Source of the DNA: Zhengella sp020637775 | GTDB lineage: Bacteria; Pseudomonadota; Alphaproteobacteria; Rhizobiales; Rhizobiaceae | Direction of reading: 5' to 3' | NCBI RefSeq assembly: GCF_041397485.1 | Contig: NZ_JAWKWO010000002.1 | Location: forward strand, 1 to 64,000 | DNA: 64,000 nt | Shown here: one piece after another, positions 9,451-18,020 of the stretch | How positions within the stretch are numbered: position 1 is the first letter of the stretch | Layout: each line of letters begins with the position of its first letter | Notes under the pieces: generated by a model | The model's database searches: none | The model's input: only the letters and a program-made list of their open reading frames with translations | Told to the model about the DNA's origin: nothing | Made by a program: the position numbers and the translations under genes

Positions 9451-12102
9451 TCAGCTGGGCTTCTTGGCGTCCTTTTGGCGATCGGCAATGCTTGTGAGCC
9501 AGCTCTCCAGCTTGACGACCTCGTCTAGAAGGTCCGCATGCGTGACGGTTTCCGGGTTCAGCGTTTCCGCCGTCGCGTGAAGTTCTTCGGAGAGACGACC
9601 GCGCGCGGCTGTGACGGTTTTCACGTCCGCTTCTTCGAGAACGGCTAGCTTGAACAGGCTCGTTCCCCTGATCGCATTGTCGAACCTGCCCAGCACGGGG
9701 AAGATGAAGTCGGCAATGCCTTGATCCCACGACTCGCGGAGCTGCTCGATGATACCCTTGGCGAAGATCGTCCGCCTGGCGTCGGCCCAACCATCGAAAT
9801 GAGGTTTCGCCGCTTTCAGCTCGGACCGGAGCGCCTGGCCCAACTGCCACGCGGACTTCGCTTTCATCGGAAGCTCGGCTTCAACGAAGCCCGGACGACT
9901 CTGTTTGCGAGCTACCGTTTGGTAGTGGATCGGCATCGCCTTCGCCTCCGCCTCCCGGCGCAGTTCGAAAAGAAACGCGAGATCGTGCGTGAAAACGACG
10001 ACTTGCCGGTGCGCGGATTCCTCGACAAGCCGGGCTGCGACACCCTTCCGATGAATGTGATCGAGGGAGGACATCGGATCGTCGAAGACGATGCCGGAAT
10101 ATTGCTTCGCGGTCACTAGCTCGGCCAAAAATGCCGCGAGCGCCACGCAGCGGTGCTCGCCTTCACTGAAAATATCGCCGACCGGCTCGTCCGGCTTCTC
10201 GACCAGTGTGACCTGAAAGTACGACACCGCCGCTGCGTCTTTGATCTTTTTCAGCTCGACGGGCATGCGCGCGAGCTTCAGCTTTTCGATCTCTCGGGCG
10301 AACCGCCCGCGAAGCGCGTTGGTAACGATGCGATCCGAGAGGTCCTTGTTTTTGTCCGTAACGCCGCGCTTGGCCGTATCCTTGATGGCCTTCCTGATTT
10401 CCCGCGCTACCTTGAGCCGCTCGATCTCCGCTTTTAGGTCGGGCACGAGCGCCGAAAGCCCCTCGCGTGTCTTGAGTTCCCGATATTCATCCAGCAGGGC
10501 TGTATATTCGGGGCTGCCGTGGTCCGCCGCCAGTTGGGCCGCCCGCGCTCCTAAGCAAGCTGACGCAACGGCGAGCTCGGCTTCCGGCAAGAACGCTAGC
10601 TGCTGCGGCTCCGCGGTTTCTCGAAGCAACGCGCGCAGTCGCCAGGCTGCGATCAACGCACATCTCCGTACTGAAATCGCAAGTTCCGCGTCGCCGACAT
10701 CACCATCAATGAATCTGGTCAGCTCGAGAATCGATTTCATGTCGATCCTCACCTGGCGTGCGTCTGTCAGGAACGCGCGAAAGCGCAACTCGGCGGCTTC
10801 CTCCTCCGCGCGCGTGCTGCTCTTCACGAAACCCTCGAAAGCGTTGCGTCGCTTGATTGCCTCATCACCCAGCGGCTGCTGACAAAGCACGCAAAGCTCG
10901 TCATGGCCTTCTTCATCCGGAAAATGCTTTTCAGGGTAGGCCACGTCATCGGAGTATTTCCGGGCAGCCTCCCAGAGCGCGCGCCATGTCGGTTCACCGA
11001 TATGTGGCAACGGCGATGCCGAGAATAAGTCATCAGACGCAAGCCGAGCGGCCGAAACAGCAGCGTCGCGTTCCCCCCTCAATTTCTCGCGGGATTGAAA
11101 GGCGTTTGCAGAAGCCGCTTCCGCAAGCCGCTTCAGCATTGCAGCACCATCGTCGAGACGGCTCTTGTGCTGGGCAAGACGCGTCGAGGCGCGCTGCGGA
11201 TCCTGTGCAAGATCGCCTTCGAGCGTGATCAGCCGATGGTTTTCGTCGTCGGAGAGTTTTGCGAGCAGATCCAGCTGGACGACATTCGAAGTGGCGGAAA
11301 GTTCGAGGACGAACGCACCTGCCGCCGTGGCCGGATGGAGCTTAGAGTTCCTGATTGAAAGCGGCGTCTGGGCAGACAGCTCGGCGAGCTTGGCATCCAG
11401 ATTGCTTTTCAGCTTGTCGCAAGCGCCGGCGAGGCCTTCGAGGACCTGCATCGGCTGCGGGATGTAAGCAACCGCGTTGGTCTTCTCGACGTGGACGTTT
11501 GCGCTGCGCGAGTCAAAGATGCTGATTGACGGCAGATCGGGATTCGCCGGCGTATCGGGCGTCCATGCGAAGCTCTGCTCGACCAGTCCACGCACATAGG
11601 CCAGGCTTGCCGACTGCGGCGCCTGAGGACTGCCTTCAATGTCCCTGAGAATCTTCACCCCGCGGTCACGCGTCCGGCACGCGTGCTTGAGAATACGGAC
11701 GAAGCCGGATTTGCCCGAACCGTTGTCGCCGTAAATTGCCGTGAGGCCGGTCTTGGAGAATTCGAGCATCTGGTCGGGGGCGAGAGCGTTTATGCCCGTT
11801 GGTTTCTCGATACGCAGCAGGGAAATCGGTGCGCCCGTGGTTTGCTGTGCGGAGACGTGATCGCCAGACAAAAACTCATGCGGAAGAGTCGGGTCGAGGC
11901 AGAGTTTTGTCAGCTCGTCCAGGTCGTCGGAGGAAAGCGGCCCGCCGGCAACAAGGCGCCTTAGCGCATCCCGCTGCCATACCGGACGATCGCGCGACCA
12001 TGCCAAGATCTCGGCAAATGCGTCGCTCTCGCCGAAGACCTGCCCAAGGTCCGGCGTCGCGGAAATCGTAGGCGCTTCGTCCTTAAGCCCCTGCATCCTC
12101 AC
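9451..12102 (-). CDS. Zinc-hook SMC/ABC-like AAA ATPase (AAA_13 type)
   Basis: An 883-residue ATPase. A 100-residue N-terminal domain (WSRDRPVWQRDALRR) precedes Walker A GDNGSGKS (125-132). Long helical, probably coiled-coil arms flank a CVLC zinc-hook motif at 404-407, as in Rad50. An ABC signature-like FSEGEHRCVALA (645-656) and Walker B IVFDDPMSSLD (671-681) follow. The last 150 residues contain LRESWDQGIADFI and a conserved-looking helical end. This is the layout of AAA_13/RloC-like defence ATPases, but I see no anticodon-nuclease triad. It overlaps the upstream regulator by 20 bp. Its partners in the operon probably supply the effector activity (inference). Confidence 0.85.
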   Translation of the reverse strand: MRMQGLKDEAPTISATPDLGQVFGESDAFAEILAWSRDRPVWQRDALRRLVAGGPLSSDDLDELTKLCLDPTLPHEFLSGDHVSAQQTTGAPISLLRIEKPTGINALAPDQMLEFSKTGLTAIYGDNGSGKSGFVRILKHACRTRDRGVKILRDIEGSPQAPQSASLAYVRGLVEQSFAWTPDTPANPDLPSISIFDSRSANVHVEKTNAVAYIPQPMQVLEGLAGACDKLKSNLDAKLAELSAQTPLSIRNSKLHPATAAGAFVLELSATSNVVQLDLLAKLSDDENHRLITLEGDLAQDPQRASTRLAQHKSRLDDGAAMLKRLAEAASANAFQSREKLRGERDAAVSAARLASDDLFSASPLPHIGEPTWRALWEAARKYSDDVAYPEKHFPDEEGHDELCVLCQQPLGDEAIKRRNAFEGFVKSSTRAEEEAAELRFRAFLTDARQVRIDMKSILELTRFIDGDVGDAELAISVRRCALIAAWRLRALLRETAEPQQLAFLPEAELAVASACLGARAAQLAADHGSPEYTALLDEYRELKTREGLSALVPDLKAEIERLKVAREIRKAIKDTAKRGVTDKNKDLSDRIVTNALRGRFAREIEKLKLARMPVELKKIKDAAAVSYFQVTLVEKPDEPVGDIFSEGEHRCVALAAFLAELVTAKQYSGIVFDDPMSSLDHIHRKGVAARLVEESAHRQVVVFTHDLAFLFELRREAEAKAMPIHYQTVARKQSRPGFVEAELPMKAKSAWQLGQALRSELKAAKPHFDGWADARRTIFAKGIIEQLRESWDQGIADFIFPVLGRFDNAIRGTSLFKLAVLEEADVKTVTAARGRLSEELHATAETLNPETVTHADLLDEVVKLESWLTSIADRQKDAKKPS

Positions 12103-12874
12103 CCCGCCCCGACCTAGCCTTGAGTGACTTTAAGGAGAGTAAGACAAAGGGCTGGCCGTGATCGATATTCACGCGCAAAGACGTCTCTCCATACTCTCCC
12201 GGAGGTGCGAGGGCGACAAGCAGCCTGCTCTGCAGCGTGTGCTCTTCGCACTCGGGCGGAAGTGTCATGCGCTCGGGAAGGCGGCGGAAGAACGACGTTT
12301 CATACGCCCAGACATCGTTGCCCTTCAGCAAGACGAGAAGCTGGCGGATGCGCCGGCGCAGCGCGATCTCTTTCCCGGGCTCGATATCCTTCAGTATGTC
12401 CCTCTTCGCATACGTGAGACCGCCAAGGATTTCGAACAGCTCTTCCGCGTAGGCGCTAGTCTCTTCGGTCAGCGCAATTTCGATTGCCGTGACGAGGTCA
12501 TGGGAATGCGATGCTTCGTGGTAGAGGCGCGTCTCGTTCGATGTGGCGTAGGCATAATCCCAATCGAAGCGCGGAATGATCTGCGGCGGCTCCTCTGAGG
12601 CAGAGTCCATTTGCGGGAAAGGAGGAACGGGTAGCGGCGAGGGTACTTCCGCCGGTCTTCCTTCCGAAAAAATGATGTGCTCGCGGCGGACGCCAAGTGC
12701 TTTGGCCAATCGGTCGACCGTCGTGATAGGAATAGCGGCGTTGTCGTTTTCAATCATGCGGAGCATGCGTTCGCTGACGCCGATTTCTGCTGCCATCTCC
12801 TTTTGCGTGCTCAGACGGTCGAGCCCCTCACGCAACTCTTTGATGGTGGCTCCCTTTTGGGTGTATTTCTTCAT
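12083..12874 (-). CDS. XRE-family HTH regulator heading the five-gene operon
   Basis: A 263-residue protein. Residues 10-75 are a Cro/C1-type helix-turn-helix (TQKEMAAEIGVSERMLRMIE), followed by a proline-rich linker (about 78-100) and a 160-residue C-terminal domain of unknown fold. The C-terminal part could sense a ligand or contact the ATPase. The gene is first in the operon and overlaps the ATPase start by 20 bp, so it probably autoregulates the module, as regulators of several phage-defence systems do (inference). The upstream 450 bp separate it from the divergent parB-type gene. Confidence 0.85.
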   Translation of the reverse strand: MKKYTQKGATIKELREGLDRLSTQKEMAAEIGVSERMLRMIENDNAAIPITTVDRLAKALGVRREHIIFSEGRPAEVPSPLPVPPFPQMDSASEEPPQIIPRFDWDYAYATSNETRLYHEASHSHDLVTAIEIALTEETSAYAEELFEILGGLTYAKRDILKDIEPGKEIALRRRIRQLLVLLKGNDVWAYETSFFRRLPERMTLPPECEEHTLQSRLLVALAPPGEYGETSLRVNIDHGQPFVLLSLKSLKARSGRGEDAGA

Positions 12875-13324
12875 ATGTGCCTCTTTCCACTTGACACCAT
12901 CCTACATCGGGATTGGCCAAAACGGGAGGCAGACGATCGGCATGCGAACGGCAAATAGGCGGCAAGAGCCCGCTCGTGGATAATATAGCGCCACTCGTTC
13001 CCATATCAGCTGCGCGAGCCACTCCGGCGGCTAGCTCTCCGGACCCTCCAAGCGGAGACGGAATTTGGTGAAATCGGGAGGGAAAGGAAACCCTCCTCGC
13101 GGATCGGCCGCACCGCTGACGCTGGCGCTCAACCGCCTGGCTCGCGATCCCGGCCGCGTCGTCCTTCGCAGGGCTGATAGCCCCGCTTGGCCTGCCGAGC
13201 AGGGATGCTCGACAGGCAGTTGCACCGGCCCGTCCGCTCCGCGGGCCGGGGGATGTCTTCGGAAAGAAGACGGAGAAGGACCCGCGACCGGCGTGGTCCG
13301 CAACCCCGAAAACGGAGCATCCCA
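12875..13324. other. 450-bp divergent intergenic region with a hairpin-rich half
   Basis: No gene is supported here. The left part should contain the promoter of the leftward five-gene operon, but I could not fix -10 and -35 boxes with confidence. The right part (from about 13070) is the hairpin-rich leader of the ParB-type gene described separately. Confidence 0.6.
13077..13271 (+). repeat. Array of five hairpins in the leader of the ParB-type gene
   Basis: Five inverted repeats follow one another: GGAGGG/CCCTCC (13077-13096), GGGCT/AGCCC (13171-13183), CCTGCCGAGCA/TGCTCGACAGG (13191-13216, one mismatch), CCGGCCCG/CGGGCCGG (13225-13249) and GTCTTC/GAAGAC (13255-13271). They end about 50 bp before the gene start. 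They could be a structured 5' leader, or a partition-complex binding site; the sequence alone does not decide. Confidence 0.7.
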
Positions 13325-15040
13325 ATGGAACTCAAGTTTGTCGATCCGCGTGCGCTGAATGAGAATCCCGACAAGGCACGGCGTTCGAAGTCCAGCCCGC
13401 AGGCGGACGCCCTGCTGCTTGCCACGATCAAGGCCGTCGGCATCGTGCAGCCGCCTGTCGTCGCGCCGGAAACCGATGGCGGCAACGGCTATGTCATCGA
13501 CGCCGGGCATCGCCGCGTGAAGCAGGCGATCGCGGCGGGCCTTGAGGAAATCGCCGTGCTAGTGATCGAGCGCTCCGAGGACGGCGGCGCCATGCGCTCG
13601 CTGGCCGAGACGCTCGCCCATGAGCAGCTCAATCCCGTCGACCAGTGGCGGGCGATCGAGCGCCTGGTCGCGCTCAACTGGACCGAGGAGGCGATCGCCA
13701 TCGCGCTGGCGCTGCCGGTCCGCCAGATCAAGAAGCTGCGGCTTCTGGCGAACGTGCTGCCGGCCATGCTCGATCAGATGGCCAAGGGCGACATGCCCGA
13801 TGAGCGCCAGCTTCGTACCATCGCTTCCGCCGCGCTCGAGGATCAGAAAGAGATCTGGAAGAAGCACAAGCCGTCCAAGGCCGATCCGCAGGTCTCATGG
13901 TGGGCTGTCGCGCAGGGTCTGACCAGGACCCGCATGTTCGCCAAACATGCCAGTTTCGGCGACGATCTGGCCCAGGCCTACGGCATCGCATGGGTCGAGG
14001 ATCTGTTCGCCCCCGCCGATGAGGACAGCCGTTATACGACCGATGTCGACGCGTTCCTTGGTGCACAGCAGGAGTGGATGACGAACCATCTGCCCAAGCG
14101 CGGCGTGATCGTCGAGGCCGGCCAGTGGGGCGAGGCCAAACTGCCGCCCAAGGCCGAGCGGATTTATGGCAAGCCCGGCAAGTCGGATCATACCGCTATG
14201 TATCTCGACCGCGATGGCAAGGTGCAGACAGTGGCCTATCGCATGCCCGAGGTAAAGAAGCCGAACGGCAAGGGGGCCGCGTCGGACGATGCCGGCGACA
14301 CAACGGTCGTGGCCAAGTCCCGCCCGGACGTGACGCGCAAGGGGATCGAGATGATCGGGGACTTCCGCACCGACGCCCTCCATGACGCTCTTGCCCGCGC
14401 GCCGATCGAGGAGGACACGCTGATGGCGCTGCTCATTCTCGCCTTCGCAGGCAGGAACGTCTCGGTCGATTCCGGTTCCTCGGACACGGTGTATGGCCAC
14501 GCGCGGCTGGAGCGCCATGCAGCCCTTCTCTTCGGGGAAGGCGGCAGGCTCGACTACGACCGTGAGACGCTCCACCAGGCCGCTCGCAAGGTTCTGATCG
14601 AGGTCCTCTCGTGTCGGGAGAACCGCACCAACAGCGGCATCGTCGCTCGGGTCGCCGGCGACACCATTGGCGCCGACGGCTTCCTGCCGAACATGGGTTC
14701 GGACGAGTTCATGTCGTGCCTGTCGCGGCCGGCACTGGAAGCGTCCTGCAAGGGCACGCCGGTCCTGCCGCGGGCCCGGGTGAAGGATACCCGCGCCGCC
14801 CTTGTCGAGCACTTCAAGGAAGGTACGTTCGTCCATCCTTCGGCCCTGTTCGCGCCCGACGTCGCTGAGCTGACGAGCTGGGCGACCCGGCATGCGGCGC
14901 CGGACGAGGATGACGAGGGCAGCGTGCCGGAAGTCGACGAGCTCGACGGCGATCAGACCGAGGCCTCCGCCCACGATCATCCGGTCGATGACCACGACAC
15001 CGTCGAAAACACCGAAGCCTGGCGTGTCGCCGCCGAATAG
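13325..15040 (+). CDS. ParB/Spo0J-type nuclease-domain protein
   Basis: A 571-residue protein. The N-terminal ParB/Srx-like domain (about 1-90) shows DAGHRR and an adjacent conserved arginine region, followed by a KorB/ParB-like helix-turn-helix (WTEEAIAIALALPVRQIKKL, about 120-140). The remaining 400 residues are of unknown fold and end in an acidic tail (DEDDEGSVPEVDE). Long orphan ParB proteins like this are typical of rhizobial plasmids and need not act with a ParA; none is next to it. The start at 13325 follows CGGAG; the in-frame extension upstream to 13187 runs through leader hairpins and is unlikely to be translated. Confidence 0.85.
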   Translation: MELKFVDPRALNENPDKARRSKSSPQADALLLATIKAVGIVQPPVVAPETDGGNGYVIDAGHRRVKQAIAAGLEEIAVLVIERSEDGGAMRSLAETLAHEQLNPVDQWRAIERLVALNWTEEAIAIALALPVRQIKKLRLLANVLPAMLDQMAKGDMPDERQLRTIASAALEDQKEIWKKHKPSKADPQVSWWAVAQGLTRTRMFAKHASFGDDLAQAYGIAWVEDLFAPADEDSRYTTDVDAFLGAQQEWMTNHLPKRGVIVEAGQWGEAKLPPKAERIYGKPGKSDHTAMYLDRDGKVQTVAYRMPEVKKPNGKGAASDDAGDTTVVAKSRPDVTRKGIEMIGDFRTDALHDALARAPIEEDTLMALLILAFAGRNVSVDSGSSDTVYGHARLERHAALLFGEGGRLDYDRETLHQAARKVLIEVLSCRENRTNSGIVARVAGDTIGADGFLPNMGSDEFMSCLSRPALEASCKGTPVLPRARVKDTRAALVEHFKEGTFVHPSALFAPDVAELTSWATRHAAPDEDDEGSVPEVDELDGDQTEASAHDHPVDDHDTVENTEAWRVAAE

Positions 15041-15130
15041 GCCGCCAATCCACATCATCCCGAACCATCCCCGCCGTCGGCAGTCGCGCCGGCGGCGGTT
15101 CCGTTTCCACCATGAGCATTGGAGACCACC

Positions 15131-15604
15131 ATGTCCGCTCAACTGATCTACGATCTCGCCCCGCTCGGTTCCATCATCCGCTACTCCGACGGGGCACCGC
15201 GCCCGCCGGAGCGCCATCGCAAGAAACTCTCGGCATGGGAAAGCGCCAATGGCGGCGGCCGCCTGATCGGCAAGACGCCAGCCCGGCAGACTCCGCAGTA
15301 TTCATCTCCCGCGCATTTCACGCTGCATGAAGGCGACTATGGCAGCGGCGGCGTCATCGTCCTGCGCGTCCACAAGAGCTTTTCGGTCGATTGCGGTCTT
15401 AAATTCGTCGTGACCTCCCGGCCCGCATCGGGTTCGGTCCGGGTCTTCGACCGTGCCGGCGAGGGCGCCGAACTCGTCCATCTTGCCGCCAGCCGCCAGG
15501 ACGCGGAGGTCTGGCTGCAATCCCATGGATATCCGAACGCTGTGCTCGAGGACGTATCCGCCAACACCGTGGCGGCCGACGTCGTCGAGGGGAGGGCGGC
15601 ATGA
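15131..15604 (+). CDS. Unrecognised small plasmid protein
   Basis: A 157-residue protein that I do not recognise. It begins MSAQLIYDLAPLG, has a basic proline-rich stretch (RPPERHRKK) and a central Gly-rich turn (EGDYGSGGVIVL). No signal peptide or membrane segment is visible. GGAG at 15121 favours the ATG at 15131; the upstream in-frame TTG is unlikely. Its stop overlaps the start of the next gene by four bases (ATGA), making the first coupling in a three-gene set with 15601 and 16227. Confidence 0.75.
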   Translation: MSAQLIYDLAPLGSIIRYSDGAPRPPERHRKKLSAWESANGGGRLIGKTPARQTPQYSSPAHFTLHEGDYGSGGVIVLRVHKSFSVDCGLKFVVTSRPASGSVRVFDRAGEGAELVHLAASRQDAEVWLQSHGYPNAVLEDVSANTVAADVVEGRAA

Positions 15605-16230
15605 ACGCCCCTCAATCCGAGGCAATGACCGACAACACCTCCGGATTCCCGGAAGTGTATTACGGGCGAACGAGCGATGGCCTCTTCGCGGCGCTGGTTG
15701 GCGAGAATGCCTTTGCGATGATCCCTCGCCAGAACGGCGAATACTATCTCGGCCATGCCTGGAAGCTGCCTCTGCCCATCTACGAATGGAAGCAGTCCAG
15801 CTTCTATGGTCACGGCGGGCAGCTCGACGGCAAGGCGGCGTTCCGTGCCCGTGTCGAGGAGAATGCGGAGCATCAGCGGCAATTGCGTAGATTGGCCCGT
15901 CGCAGCATCCCGGCTCGGCACGCAACCCCCTGGGGGCTATCGGATCATGCCACGCACTATGCCGAGGGCATCGTCTGCCATTCGACCCCGAGCTATGGCG
16001 GGTTCCATCTCGACCCTGACCGCAATGCTCATATCCATCCCCTTCTGAGGAGCGCCGACTGCTTCTACGAGGAGGATTGCTGCTGGGCGGCCGTTGCGAA
16101 GGCCTTTCCCGATCTCTTCACCGATTTCGAGAAGCGGTGCGCCGAGGAGACAATCCGGCACTGGTATCCCGACGCCTGGCCAAGATCCCTCACGTCCACA
16201 TCTAAACGATTGCTGGAGGCCGCGTCATGA
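15601..16230 (+). CDS. Conserved plasmid protein, DUF7007-like
   Basis: A 209-residue cytoplasmic protein. It has an HATPWGLSDHATHYAEGI segment (about 106-123) followed by HSTPSYGGFHLD and then a Cys-rich DCFYEEDCCWA stretch near 150, features I associate with the DUF7007 type of plasmid proteins; the function is unknown. It overlaps both neighbours by ATGA four-base overlaps (15601-15604 and 16227-16230), so the three genes are almost certainly one operon. Confidence 0.75.
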   Translation: MNAPQSEAMTDNTSGFPEVYYGRTSDGLFAALVGENAFAMIPRQNGEYYLGHAWKLPLPIYEWKQSSFYGHGGQLDGKAAFRARVEENAEHQRQLRRLARRSIPARHATPWGLSDHATHYAEGIVCHSTPSYGGFHLDPDRNAHIHPLLRSADCFYEEDCCWAAVAKAFPDLFTDFEKRCAEETIRHWYPDAWPRSLTSTSKRLLEAAS

Positions 16231-16580
16231 CGATTGCAGAGCACATCGCCATGCTGGCGCGCATGGAAGCTGCCCGCCGGGAGACGCATGCCCATCTCCG
16301 GCTGATCGAGCGGCAGATCGTGGCGCGTGCGGAGCGCCTGATCACCACCTTCCGCGCTAGATCACGCGACTACCGGAAGTCCAGGTCGACATGGAGCCAT
16401 GCCGACGAGCAGCTCTACCAGGCCACGCTGTCGGAGCTGGCCTTCTCCCGACACCGCGAGGTCGATGGGCTGACACGCAAACTCGCCCGCCAGGATGCGG
16501 CGATCGCCGCCTTCCGCCGCCGCCACGGTCTGTCGGAGGCCGATCCGGAGCCGGATATGGCGGGCCTCCGCGCGGCCTGA
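16227..16580 (+). CDS. Small helical plasmid protein, function unknown
   Basis: A 117-residue, strongly basic and helical protein (RRETHAHLRLIERQIVARAERLI) without recognisable domain. It may form a coiled coil. It is the last gene of the three-gene coupled set starting at 15131, and its start overlaps the previous stop. A 490-bp gene-free stretch follows. Confidence 0.68.
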   Translation: MTIAEHIAMLARMEAARRETHAHLRLIERQIVARAERLITTFRARSRDYRKSRSTWSHADEQLYQATLSELAFSRHREVDGLTRKLARQDAAIAAFRRRHGLSEADPEPDMAGLRAA

Positions 16581-17070
16581 TCCGTTGCAGCGCATCTCCA
16601 TGCGCGATTCCGCGTGCCCCGACCTGCGATCGGGAGGGCAGCCCTGTCGGAACGTGTGGCGGGGCTGTGCGGGTAGCCGGGCAATGTCCGAGTAGAGCCC
16701 CTGTGGCGGCTGTCCGGTCGTGATGCCGGCGGAGCGGATTGATCTGTCGGAGATCCTCTCGCAAGCCAGTCTCATGGGACCGACCCCGTGCCGGTCTTTC
16801 CGGCGGGTTTGCTGCGGTCTGAACCAGCGGCTGGCCCCTTCAAGGCCGCTATCGCGCCGCGGAGCGGCCGGCGCCCGCCGATCTCGGCAAGGCCGGCCCG
16901 CGTCCCGCGCAGGGTCGCAGACCCCGCTTGCCCGCAAGCCAACCTTGCTCGCCTGGCAGGCCCCGGACCCTGAAGCGTCCAGCTTCCGCCGGTTCCTTTC
17001 GACCGCACCCGCAGGGAAGACCGGCACCGGGCCGGATCGCCCAAAGGGCATCGCTAGAAAGGAAGGCTCA
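16581..17070 (+). repeat. Leader region containing a 250-bp imperfect inverted repeat
   Basis: No supported gene lies here. From about 16785 to 17035 the two ends are related in inverse orientation: TGCCGGTCTTTCC and a following GCGGG...GCGGTC on the left are matched, on the opposite strand, by TGCCGGTCTTCCC and GCGGG...GCGGTC on the right. Further in, both arms keep blocks such as GCTGG and CTTCA. Small local hairpins (GCCGG/CCGGC, CTTGC/GCAAG) lie within. The downstream gene starts right after it, so it could fold as one long structured leader. Confidence 0.6.
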
Positions 17071-17658
17071 ATGTCCAGTTCAACCCGCTCCACGAAGACC
17101 AAGGCTCGCGTCGTCCAACTCCGCAAGGGGACCACCCTCGAAATGGTGCGCCTGTGCTGCCCGGACGCCAATCAGTCCGCACTCATTTCCGAGAGCTTCG
17201 GACTTGCCGTCCTCGACAGCGACGGTATCCGGGACTTCCACGAGCGCACCCTGATCGAGAGCGCCGACGCCCTCTCCGAGGGTCTTTCCGATAAGGCCAT
17301 GCAGATCCATCTCCAGCGCATCGTCGGTTCCTATGTTGGGTCCGCTTTCGGAGCGGGGCAGTTCTACTCCAAGGCCGTGACCGAGGCCAAGGACGCGACC
17401 GCCCGGCTCGCCAACGACATGCGCGACGAGGATCGCGACGGCCCGGTCGGGTTCGACAGCGCCGCCCAACGCAAGCGCGAGTTCGCTGCCGACATGGGTA
17501 TCCAGGCCCACGCTCTGCGCATGGCGGCCGAGGGCATGGTCGCGGCCTACGAGCACGTCGTCGGCGAGAGCTGGAAGCCCTATGAGCGCCAGGCCGATAA
17601 TCCCGGCCAGACCGTCAGCCGGCAGGCCGCCGACCTCCAGATGGCCGCTCTCGGATAG
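17071..17658 (+). CDS. Unrecognised plasmid protein behind a long structured leader
   Basis: A 195-residue soluble protein I cannot assign. It is helical and mildly acidic, with SYVGSAFGAGQFYSKAV in the centre and EMVRLCCPDAN near the N-terminus. The ATG at 17071 follows AGAAAGGAAGG, an excellent ribosome site; the open frame continues upstream to 16720 but through inverted repeats, so the longer form is rejected. It stands alone between a structured leader and a strong terminator hairpin, suggesting a separate, tightly controlled transcript. Confidence 0.75.
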   Translation: MSSSTRSTKTKARVVQLRKGTTLEMVRLCCPDANQSALISESFGLAVLDSDGIRDFHERTLIESADALSEGLSDKAMQIHLQRIVGSYVGSAFGAGQFYSKAVTEAKDATARLANDMRDEDRDGPVGFDSAAQRKREFAADMGIQAHALRMAAEGMVAAYEHVVGESWKPYERQADNPGQTVSRQAADLQMAALG

Positions 17659-17665
17659 CCGATAC

Positions 17666-17690
17666 GGGCGGGGCTTCGGCTCCGCCCTTT
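17666..17690 (+). terminator. Rho-independent terminator after the 17071 gene
   Basis: GGGCGGGGC and GCTCCGCCC (nine pairs with one G-T wobble) flank a TTCG tetraloop and are followed by TTTCCTTGT. It starts eight bases after the stop codon. Confidence 0.8.
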
Positions 17691-18020
17691 CCTTGTCCGT
17701 TTCTTCGCTGGCCGGACCCAATGGGGCGTCGGCCTTTTTTCTATGTTGCGGCCGACGCCGCTGGCTTGCGCGGGACCGAGAGGTAATGAGGGAAGCAGGA
17801 AGACCCATGGCGATACCGGCGCAATCGCGGCCGTCACGATCGGTGGCCCTGCTCCGGTCCTCGCTCCGCGAAACGGCGAGGCCGTCCTCCACTGTCGTTC
17901 CGGCCCGGCTGCGACGTCTCTCCTTCTTCCGATTGATCCTCCCGGGTTCGCGAACCTGCGGTCCTCCGCGGTCGGACCTCGTGACGGCCGCGATCGGCGC
18001 GGCCTCGAATGGAGGTTCTG
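17691..18020 (+). other. 330-bp structured leader of the antirestriction gene
   Basis: No gene is supported. It carries a perfect 12-bp palindrome GGTTCGCGAACC (17945-17956) and a perfect hairpin GGCCGCG/CGCGGCC (17986-18004, loop ATCGG) that ends six bases before the GGAGG ribosome site. That position suggests a translational control element (inference). Confidence 0.55.

Noticed and set aside
9451..12102. Calling the zinc-hook ATPase RloC
   Set aside because: The hook and ATPase match, but the expected anticodon-nuclease residues at the C-terminus are not visible.
13187..13324. In-frame N-terminal extension of the ParB-type protein
   Set aside because: It crosses several perfect hairpins and lacks a ribosome site; the ATG at 13325 has one.
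13895..15217. 440-codon minus-strand frame opposite the ParB-type gene
   Set aside because: No ribosome site or recognisable motif; the opposite frame has clear ParB motifs.
16720..17070. N-terminal extension of the 17071 gene
   Set aside because: It runs through the large inverted repeat and has no ribosome site at its start.
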